10,140 bases of DNA, from the NCBI GenBank assembly GCA_900542235.1, contig UQNB01000072.1, positions 1 through 10,140 of the forward strand, given 5' to 3'. Positions 4,543 to 10,140 of this stretch are shown piece by piece. Below the pieces are notes generated by a model. The model made no database searches, was not told the DNA's origin, and worked only from the letters and a program-made list of their open reading frames with translations. The position numbers were made by a program, and so were the translations under genes. Positions within the stretch are counted from its first letter, which is position 1, and each line of letters opens with the position of its first letter. Source of the DNA: an uncultured Collinsella sp. Lineage in GTDB: Bacteria > Actinomycetota > Coriobacteriia > Coriobacteriales > Coriobacteriaceae.

Positions 4543-5898
4543 ATGTCTGCTATTGATATTGTGCTTGTTGTGATCGCCTTGGTGGCGGTGGGGGTTGCTG
4601 TGGCTTGCGCCCTCCAGCTCAAGAGCCTGCGTGCCGAGCTGCGGGAGCGTGGCGACAGTAGCGCGGAAACGCTGGTAGCGCTCGAGCAGGCCAACAGCAC
4701 GCTCGACACCCTGAACGTCGCGTTGGCCGAAACCCGCCGCACGGCAAATGCCATCGCGCAGCAGCAGACGACCGACGCCGCCGTAGAGCAGCAGCGCTAC
4801 CTGACCATTGCGCGCGAGTTCTCGCAGGCCGGCGACCGTATGGATGACCTGCGCCGCGAGACGGCCCAACAGCTTGGCGCCAACCGCGAAGGCATCGAGC
4901 ATCGCCTGGACAAGGTGCGCGAGACGGTCGATGCTCAGCTGGGCGCCATCCGCAAAGACAACAACGTGCAGCTCGACCAAATGCGCGCGACGGTGGACGA
5001 GAAGCTCTCTCGCACACTCAACGACCGACTGTCGGCATCGTTTAAGCAGGTGAGCGACCAGCTCGAGGCCGTGTACAAGGGCCTGGGCGACATGCAGTCT
5101 ATCGCCACCGGCGTGGGCGACCTTAAACGCGTGCTGGGCAATGTGAAGGCGCGTGGCATTTTGGGCGAGGTGCAGCTGGGCGCGATCCTGGCGGACATCC
5201 TTACGCCCGACCAGTATCTGGAAAACGTTGCCACCAAGCCCGGCGCCTCGGAGCGTGTTGAGTTTGCCGTCAAGCTGCCGGTAGACGAGGGCGACCCCGT
5301 GCTGCTGCCGATTGACTCCAAATTCCCGGGTGATGCGTACGAGCATCTGCTCGACGCGCAGGAGTCGGGCGATGCGGAGACCGTGGCGGCTGCGCGCAAG
5401 ACGCTCGACACCATGGTCAAGCGCGAGGCCAAGGACATCTGCGAAAAGTACCTGAGTGTGCCGGCAACGACCAACTTTGGCATCATGTTCGTGCCGTTTG
5501 AGGGGCTGTACGCCGAGATCGTCAGCCGCCCCGGGCTTATCGAGATCCTGGGCCGCGACTATCACGTCAACGTAGCCGGTCCCAGCACCATGGCCGCCAT
5601 TCTCAACAGCCTGCAGATGAGCTACCAGACGTTTAGGCTGCAAAAACGTACCGACGACGTGCTGCGCGTGCTCTCCGCCGTCAAGGCCGAGCTGCCGCGC
5701 TATCAGGCGGCGCTGCGCCGCGCCCAGCAGCAGATCGAGACCGCGGGCAAAACGGTCGAGGGCATCATTACCACGCGCACCAACGTCATGGAGCGCAAGC
5801 TCAAGGACATCGACGCGCTGGAGGATGCCGACCAAGCCGATGAGATTTTGGGGCTCACATCCGCGGAGCTGCTCGCAGGCCAAAAAGACGAGGACTAG
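4543..5898 (+). CDS. rmuC: DNA recombination protein RmuC
   Basis: A 451-residue RmuC-family protein. In E. coli rmuC limits inversions between short inverted repeats, and the family has a predicted PD-(D/E)XK-type nuclease fold. Residues 4-24 form one N-terminal membrane anchor. Residues about 25-195 are a long, Gln- and Arg-rich coiled coil. The RmuC domain spans about 195-415. Its typical stretches are visible: RVLGNVKARGILGEVQLG (196-213), LPIDSKFPGDAY (255-266) with Asp258 and Lys260 as likely active-site residues, FVPFEGLYAE (316-325), and VAGPSTMAAIL (344-354). The length is usual. ATG 4543 is chosen because the anchor begins directly behind it and GGAG (4536-4539) lies just upstream, although the gap is only 3 nt. 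The frame stays open back to 4510 without a better signal. A terminator follows at 5911. Confidence 0.95.
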   Translation: MSAIDIVLVVIALVAVGVAVACALQLKSLRAELRERGDSSAETLVALEQANSTLDTLNVALAETRRTANAIAQQQTTDAAVEQQRYLTIAREFSQAGDRMDDLRRETAQQLGANREGIEHRLDKVRETVDAQLGAIRKDNNVQLDQMRATVDEKLSRTLNDRLSASFKQVSDQLEAVYKGLGDMQSIATGVGDLKRVLGNVKARGILGEVQLGAILADILTPDQYLENVATKPGASERVEFAVKLPVDEGDPVLLPIDSKFPGDAYEHLLDAQESGDAETVAAARKTLDTMVKREAKDICEKYLSVPATTNFGIMFVPFEGLYAEIVSRPGLIEILGRDYHVNVAGPSTMAAILNSLQMSYQTFRLQKRTDDVLRVLSAVKAELPRYQAALRRAQQQIETAGKTVEGIITTRTNVMERKLKDIDALEDADQADEILGLTSAELLAGQKDED

Positions 5899-5910
5899 CT
5901 GCATCTGACG

Positions 5911-5949
5911 GCGGGGCGCCGGTGTAAACGCGGGTGCCCCGCTGCTTTT
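5911..5949 (+). terminator. Intrinsic terminator after rmuC
   Basis: GCGGGGC (5911-5917) pairs with GCCCCGC (5936-5942), extended inward by a G-T pair and two C-G pairs, and is followed by TGC and TTTT (5946-5949). It begins 12 nt after the rmuC stop codon. The tail is slightly interrupted, so efficiency is uncertain. Confidence 0.72.
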
Positions 5950-5959
5950 CGCATCGTGC

Positions 5960-5990
5960 TTGCCTGAAGTGCGCTTCAATGTGCAACAAT
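5960..5990 (+). promoter_or_regulatory. Possible promoter and inverted repeat before the ABC transporter
   Basis: TTGCCT (5960-5965) and AACAAT (5985-5990) could be -35 and -10 with a 19-bp spacer. Between them TGAAG (5965-5969) and CTTCA (5974-5978) form a short inverted repeat around TGCG, a position suited to an operator. Each element is weak alone. Confidence 0.35.
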
Positions 5991-6024
5991 GGCGTTTCGC
6001 CCTATCAGACGCGAAAGGAAGCCC

Positions 6025-7827
6025 ATGTCTCAGAGAAGCACCAGTCCGCTCAAACGCTCCACCGTGCGCCGCACGCTGCAGCGTTTTTGGGACGTCACGC
6101 GCACGCAGCCGCTGATCGTCTTTCTCTCGGTGTTCTCGTCGGCGGGCTACATCTTTTTGCTCACGTTTGCCAACACCTACGTGATGGCCCTCATCGTCGA
6201 CCGCGTCCAGGCCGGCCCCGTGGCGGGTGACCAGGTGTTTGAGGTCTTCGGCCCCTATATCCTGGCGCTCGTGCTCGTCAACTTGGCAGGCCAGATCCTC
6301 TCCAAGCTGCAGGACTACACCGTCTACAAGCTCGAGATTGCGGGCAACTATCACCTGGCGCGTCTGTGCTTCGACACGCTCTCCAACCAATCCATGACAT
6401 TCCACACCAGCCGCTTTGGCGGATCGCTCGTGAGCCAGACAAGCCGTTTTATGAGCGGCTACACGGGTCTGGTGGACGTGACGGTGTATTCGCTCATCCC
6501 CACCATCACCTCGGTCATTTGCACGGTGGCGGCGCTCGCTCCGGTGGTGCCCACATTTACCGTGATCCTGGTGTGCATCATGGTCGTCTACATTGCGTTT
6601 GTCTGGCTTATGTACAAGCGCATCATGCCGCTTTCGGCCGCGACGTCCGCCGCGCAGAACAAGCTCTCGGGCGTGCTCTCCGACGCGGTCACGAACATCT
6701 TGGCCGTCAAGACCTGCGGGCGCGAGGACTTTGAACGCGATCTGTTCGACACCGCCGACCGCGCCGCGCGCGATGCCGAGACGGTCTCGATGCACGCCAT
6801 GATGCAGCGCAACTTTACGACCTCGGGCCTTATCGTCATCACCATGGCCGTGGTGAGTGTGTTCGTGGCGGGCGGCAACGCGTGGTTTGGCATCTCGGCG
6901 GGCTCGCTCGTCATGATCTTTACCTACACCTATAACCTCACCATGCGCCTGAACTACGTGAGTTCCATGATGCAGCGTATCAACCGCGCTTTGGGCGATG
7001 CGGCCGAGATGACGCGCGTGCTGGACGAGCCACGCTTGGTGGCAGACGACCCGGATGCCCCCGAGCTCAAGGTGAGCGAGGGCGCGATTGATTTTGAGCA
7101 CCTGAGCTTTGCGTACCGTGACGCTGCGGCGGGCGAGAACGTGTTCGATGACCTGACACTTCATGTGGCGGCGGGCCAGCGCGTGGGCCTGGTGGGCAAA
7201 TCGGGCTCGGGTAAGACGACGCTCACCAAGCTGCTGCTGCGCCTGGACGATGTCCAGGGCGGCCGCGTGCTCGTGGACGGTCAGGATGTCTCGCGCTGCA
7301 CGCAGCAGAGCCTGCGCCGCCAGGTTGCCTACGTGCCGCAGGAAGCGCTGCTGTTCCATCGCTCCATTCGCGAGAATATCGCCTACGGACGTCCCGACGC
7401 CACCGACGAGCAGATCCGCGAGGCGGCTCGCTTGGCTAATGCGACCGAGTTTATCGACCGCCTACCCAACGGCTTTGACACCATGGTGGGCGAGCGCGGC
7501 GTCAAGCTTTCGGGCGGCCAACGCCAGCGCGTGGCCATCGCCCGCGCCATCCTCACCGACGCGCCGATTCTGGTGCTCGACGAGGCGACCTCTGCCCTGG
7601 ACAGCGAGTCCGAGGCGCTGGTGCAGGAGGCGCTCGAGAACCTGATGCGCGGGCGCACCTCCATTGTGGTGGCGCACCGCCTGTCCACCGTGGCGGCGCT
7701 CGACCGCATCGTGGTGCTGGCAGACGGCGAGATTGTCGAGGATGGCACGCATGCTCAGCTCGTCGAGGCGGGCGGCGAATACGCAAGCCTGTGGAGCCGT
7801 CAGACCGGCGCATTCTTGGAGGCGTAA
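6025..7827 (+). CDS. ABC transporter, fused permease and ATPase (exporter half-transporter)
   Basis: A 600-residue exporter-type ABC protein. Residues about 25-320 form a six-helix membrane domain, with hydrophobic segments near 30-56, 75-92, 152-174, 177-197, 263-284 and 288-306. The nucleotide-binding domain covers about 350-590. It has Walker A GKSGSGKTT (391-399), Q-loop Gln439, signature LSGGQ (495-499), Walker B ILVLDE (515-520) with catalytic Glu520, D-loop SALD (523-526) and H-loop His551. All ATPase residues are intact. No second half-transporter gene lies beside it, so it probably works as a homodimer. ATG 6025 is preferred over ATG 5989 because AAAGGAAG (6014-6021) sits just before it. 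It resembles the large lipid and multidrug exporter family, but the substrate cannot be read from the sequence, and no precursor peptide, regulator or partner gene is adjacent. Confidence 0.93.
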   Translation: MSQRSTSPLKRSTVRRTLQRFWDVTRTQPLIVFLSVFSSAGYIFLLTFANTYVMALIVDRVQAGPVAGDQVFEVFGPYILALVLVNLAGQILSKLQDYTVYKLEIAGNYHLARLCFDTLSNQSMTFHTSRFGGSLVSQTSRFMSGYTGLVDVTVYSLIPTITSVICTVAALAPVVPTFTVILVCIMVVYIAFVWLMYKRIMPLSAATSAAQNKLSGVLSDAVTNILAVKTCGREDFERDLFDTADRAARDAETVSMHAMMQRNFTTSGLIVITMAVVSVFVAGGNAWFGISAGSLVMIFTYTYNLTMRLNYVSSMMQRINRALGDAAEMTRVLDEPRLVADDPDAPELKVSEGAIDFEHLSFAYRDAAAGENVFDDLTLHVAAGQRVGLVGKSGSGKTTLTKLLLRLDDVQGGRVLVDGQDVSRCTQQSLRRQVAYVPQEALLFHRSIRENIAYGRPDATDEQIREAARLANATEFIDRLPNGFDTMVGERGVKLSGGQRQRVAIARAILTDAPILVLDEATSALDSESEALVQEALENLMRGRTSIVVAHRLSTVAALDRIVVLADGEIVEDGTHAQLVEAGGEYASLWSRQTGAFLEA

Positions 7828-7840
7828 GCGTCTCGGACGT

Positions 7841-7871
7841 GGGACAATTGTGCCCATAAGTTTATTGTGCC
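7841..7871. promoter_or_regulatory. Palindrome and short direct repeat before nth
   Basis: In the 63-nt gap before nth, ACAATTGT (7844-7851) is a perfect palindrome within GGGACAATTGTGCCC, and ATTGTGCC occurs twice (7847-7854 and 7864-7871), 17 nt apart. CATAAG at 7855-7860 could be a -10, but I find no good -35. These may be protein-binding sites; no terminator is visible after the ABC gene. Confidence 0.3.
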
Positions 7872-7890
7872 GTTGAGCCGAGGAGTCGTT

Positions 7891-8556
7891 ATGCCACGCG
7901 AGACCAATGCCGCCAAGCGCGAGCGCGCCATCGAGGTGTGTGAGCGCCTCAACCGTCGCTATGGCCCGGTCGAGTGCTTTTTGGACCACGAGAATCCCTT
8001 CCGCCTGCTGATCGCGGTGCTACTCTCGGCTCAGACGACCGACGCGCAGGTCAACAAGGTGACGCCGCAGCTGTTTGCCCAGTGGCCCACGCCCGAGGCC
8101 ATGGCCGGGGCGAGCGTGGCTGACGTGGCAGACACCATCAAGTCACTCGGCTTCTACAAGAGCAAAGCCAAGCATGCCGTCGAGGCCGCGCAGATGATCG
8201 TCGCCGACTATGGCGGCGAGGTACCGGCCGACATGAAGGAGCTTGTAAAGCTGCCGGGCGTGGGACGCAAGACGGCGAACATCGTGCTCAACGTGGGGTA
8301 TGGCATCGTGGAGGGCATTGCGGTGGACACGCACGTCAACCGCATTGCGCACCGCCTGATGTTGAGTCTCAAGACGCATGCCAAGGAGCCGCTCAAGACC
8401 GAGCAGGATCTGCTCAAGATTTTGCCGCACGAGTATTGGGAGTCGGTCAACCATCAGTGGATTACCTTTGGTCGCGAGATCTGCGACGCCCGCAAACCCA
8501 AGTGCGGCGAGTGTCCGCTGGCAGATTTGTGCCCCAGCGTGCGCGTGACGGGGTAG
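7891..8556 (+). CDS. nth: Endonuclease III (DNA glycosylase/AP lyase)
   Basis: A 221-residue endonuclease III, which removes oxidised pyrimidines and cuts the abasic site in base excision repair. The HhH motif LPGVGRKTA (121-129) carries the Schiff-base Lys127, and VDTHV (145-149) carries the catalytic Asp146. The Fe-S cluster motif C-x6-C-x2-C-x5-C is complete at Cys198, Cys205, Cys208 and Cys214. Length and motif order are those of classical Nth. ATG 7891 is preferred because AGGAG (7881-7885) lies 5 nt before it; an in-frame GTG at 7867 has no such signal. It is a full-length, canonical relative of the divergent glycosylase at 1046, which lacks both the cluster and the Asp. It lies 63 nt after the ABC gene, possibly cotranscribed with it, and 157 nt before mfd. 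Confidence 0.97.
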   Translation: MPRETNAAKRERAIEVCERLNRRYGPVECFLDHENPFRLLIAVLLSAQTTDAQVNKVTPQLFAQWPTPEAMAGASVADVADTIKSLGFYKSKAKHAVEAAQMIVADYGGEVPADMKELVKLPGVGRKTANIVLNVGYGIVEGIAVDTHVNRIAHRLMLSLKTHAKEPLKTEQDLLKILPHEYWESVNHQWITFGREICDARKPKCGECPLADLCPSVRVTG

Positions 8557-8561
8557 GGCGG

Positions 8562-8586
8562 AACGCATCTTCGTCTGGCGTTTTTT
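8562..8586 (+). terminator. Weak possible terminator after nth
   Basis: AACGC (8562-8566) and GCGTT (8578-8582) form a short stem with an 11-nt loop, overlapping a run of six T (8581-8586), 5 nt after the nth stop codon. The T-run is good, but the stem is short. Confidence 0.4.
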
Positions 8587-8604
8587 GCGGGGCTGGGTTT
8601 GCCC

Positions 8605-8635
8605 TTGAGCCGGAGTTCTCTCCATGCGCTACCAT
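8605..8635 (+). promoter_or_regulatory. Possible promoter of mfd
   Basis: TTGAGC (8605-8610) and TACCAT (8630-8635) are separated by 19 bp. Start of transcription near 8642 would place the terminator-like hairpin at 8661 inside the mfd leader. The spacing is long and the assignment is tentative. Confidence 0.4.
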
Positions 8636-8660
8636 GACAGACAATGTATTTGACGTACGA

Positions 8661-8688
8661 CCCGCCGAGCTTGCCCCGGCGGGCTTTT
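8661..8688 (+). terminator. Intrinsic terminator or attenuator in front of mfd
   Basis: CCCGCCG (8661-8667) pairs perfectly with CGGCGGG (8677-8683) around a 9-nt loop, followed by C and TTTT (8685-8688). It lies 105 nt after nth and 25 nt before mfd. If the promoter near 8630 is real this is a leader terminator; otherwise it ends nth transcription at a distance. Confidence 0.7.
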
Positions 8689-8713
8689 GGCGTTGCGATG
8701 CCGGAGGAACAGC

Positions 8714-10140
8714 ATGCTCATTCACCGTATAGCCGCGCAGCTCTACACTGCCGAGGCGCTGCAGACCGTCGAGGCCGGGCTCGATTCTGGCGAGGACGTG
8801 ACGCTGGCCGTGTCTCAGTCGGGTCGCACGCTTATGGCCGCCGCCCAGTTTGCGCGCCGTCCGCGCCCCACGGTCTACATTGTGAGCGGCGAGGACGCGG
8901 CCGATCGTGCCGCCCGCAGCCTTGCCGCCTATGTGGGGCTGGCGCACGTGTGCCGCTTCCCCGAGCGCAAGGACTATCCGTGGCGCGAGCAGGCGCCCGA
9001 CGACGCCGTGGTGGCGCAGCGCTGCGAGGCGCTCGGGCGCATCGTGCGCGGCGACAACTGCATTATGGTCGCCTCGGCCCGCGCACTGCTGCGCTGCGTG
9101 CCGCCGGTCGAGAGCCGCTACTGGGAGTCCACGACCTTTGCGGTGGGCGAGGAGATCCCTTTTGACGAGGTGCCGCAGCGCCTGGTGGGCATGGGCTACA
9201 CCAATGCCGGCGCCGCCGATGCACCCGGCCTGTTCCGCGTGCACGGTGACACCGTCGAGGTGTTTCCCGCACAGGAAAAGGCGCCCGTGCGCATCGAGTT
9301 TTTTGGCGACGAGATCGACCGTATCCGCCGCATGGTGAGTTCCACGGGCCAGACCATCGGCAGCGAGGACAGCATCGAGATCTTCCCCTGTCGCGAGCTC
9401 GCACTCACCGACGACGCCGTCCACAACATGCATGTGGCGCTCTATCGTGCCAGCCAGGACGACAGCAAACTGGCGGCGCTGCTCGAGATGGTGGATGCGC
9501 GCATCGTCACGCCTGAGCTCGATCGCTTTTTGCCGGTGATGTACGGCCAGACCGTGAGCCCGCTGGCGCACGTGAGCGGCAAGGCGCTCGTGGTGCTGTC
9601 CGAGCCGCGCTCGCTGTTCGACGATTGCCTGCGTGCCTACGAGGATATCGAGGCGCGTGCCGGCGAGGCGGGGATTGACCGACTGGATGGCCTGTATGTA
9701 CGTGCCCAGCAGCTCGATTTTGGTGCCCAGCAGCGCCTGAACTACGTGAGCCTGATTCGTGCCGGCGGTGCGGTGACGGCAGAGCTCAAGATTGAGCAGC
9801 CGGCCATTGCGGGCTCGGACAATCGCTTTATGACGCGCATTCAGGAAGTCGTGGGCAAGCGCTATGCCTGCGTATTTGCCATCCCTGACCGCGGTGCGCG
9901 CGAGTCGATGGAGCTCACCTTTGGCGACGAGGGCATTACCTTTGAGGAGTCGTTGACGGCCGCGCCCGAAAACGCCGGCGTTATTGGCGAGCACGTACGC
10001 GTGGCAACGGCGGATTCTGCCGACCGTGCCGCACGCCAGGAGGCCCATGCTTCCATTCGCGAGCGTAAGGCCGACGCGCTCAACGCCCGCTCGCTCGAGG
10101 CGGGCGCGGCCCAGGCTGCCCCCCGGGGCGTGGCGCGCGA
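8714..10140 (+). CDS. mfd: Transcription-repair coupling factor Mfd, N-terminal part (cut by window end)
   Basis: The first 475 complete codons of Mfd, which recognises RNA polymerase stalled at a lesion, pushes it off and recruits UvrA. Visible are the UvrB-like N-terminal module (about 1-340) without a Walker A motif, as usual for Mfd, and its stretches FPERKDYPW (82-90), LVGMGYTNA (157-165), HGDTVEVFPA (177-186) and PVRIEFFGDEID (191-202). Then come FLPVMYGQ (272-279) and VVLSEPRSL (293-301), which fit Mfd better than UvrB. The RNA polymerase-interacting and translocase domains would lie beyond the window, so nothing suggests a broken gene. ATG 8714 has an excellent GGAGGA (8703-8708) 5 nt upstream. 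The frame is open to the last base. Confidence 0.93.
   Translation, partial: MLIHRIAAQLYTAEALQTVEAGLDSGEDVTLAVSQSGRTLMAAAQFARRPRPTVYIVSGEDAADRAARSLAAYVGLAHVCRFPERKDYPWREQAPDDAVVAQRCEALGRIVRGDNCIMVASARALLRCVPPVESRYWESTTFAVGEEIPFDEVPQRLVGMGYTNAGAADAPGLFRVHGDTVEVFPAQEKAPVRIEFFGDEIDRIRRMVSSTGQTIGSEDSIEIFPCRELALTDDAVHNMHVALYRASQDDSKLAALLEMVDARIVTPELDRFLPVMYGQTVSPLAHVSGKALVVLSEPRSLFDDCLRAYEDIEARAGEAGIDRLDGLYVRAQQLDFGAQQRLNYVSLIRAGGAVTAELKIEQPAIAGSDNRFMTRIQEVVGKRYACVFAIPDRGARESMELTFGDEGITFEESLTAAPENAGVIGEHVRVATADSADRAARQEAHASIRERKADALNARSLEAGAAQAAPRGVAR

Noticed and set aside
4375..7359. A 994-codon open frame on the minus strand
   Set aside because: It lies opposite rmuC and the ABC transporter, both with full family motifs. 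Its translation is rich in His, Arg and Ala with no recognisable domain, which is typical of the antisense of GC-rich genes.
6025..7827. ABC transporter as part of a peptide or bacteriocin export cluster
   Set aside because: No peptidase domain, precursor peptide, modification enzyme or immunity gene is adjacent.
8462..10048. A 528-codon open frame on the minus strand
   Set aside because: It lies opposite nth and mfd and has the same His/Arg/Gly-rich antisense composition. It has no domain.
8714..10140. The last gene as uvrB
   Set aside because: It shares the UvrB-like module, but there is no Walker A motif near the N-terminus and the later stretches (FLPVMYGQ, VVLSEPRSL) and length before any helicase motif fit Mfd.

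Overview
The window is a compact, GC-rich bacterial chromosome segment in which every gene I can support lies on the + strand. The organism looks like a strictly anaerobic actinobacterium of the Coriobacteriia, probably Collinsella-like. This rests on the high GC content, the rubrerythrin, the general gene style and the leader and terminator layout. It is an inference from general familiarity; no marker gene in the window settles it.

Layout: (1) 1-216, a promoter, tRNA-Asp(GUC) with encoded CCA, and a UUCG-loop terminator. (2) 217-538, a gene-free leader with a promoter and a 12-bp palindrome. (3) 539-2605, an Rrf2-type regulator with a cysteine cluster, a MutY-type glycosylase with no Fe-S cluster and a Glu at the usual catalytic Asp, then rubrerythrin. 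This reads as an oxidative-damage group: sense, repair, detoxify. (4) 2606-3984, two unrecognised intergenic cassettes of the same design, separated by a four-helix membrane protein gene. (5) 3985-4419, a small single-span membrane protein. (6) 4543-5898, RmuC. (7) 6025-7827, a homodimer-type ABC exporter. (8) 7891-8556, endonuclease III. (9) 8714 to the window end, the N-terminal 475 residues of transcription-repair coupling factor Mfd, cut by the window edge.

Four of the eight protein genes with an assigned family (MutY-like, RmuC, Nth, Mfd) concern DNA repair or DNA-end processing, and rubrerythrin removes the peroxide that causes much of that damage. Intrinsic terminators after rubrerythrin, the four-helix protein and RmuC break the series into several transcription units, so this is a neighbourhood rather than one operon.

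The most unusual signal is the pair of 3'-end cassettes. Each starts about 15 nt after a stop codon with CTGCGGAGCGC. Each carries a long hairpin whose 46-nt centre is conserved (45/46) while its arms differ completely between copies yet stay self-complementary. Each ends 60-70 nt later in nearly the same intrinsic terminator. No phage, insertion sequence, CRISPR array or defence system is visible.
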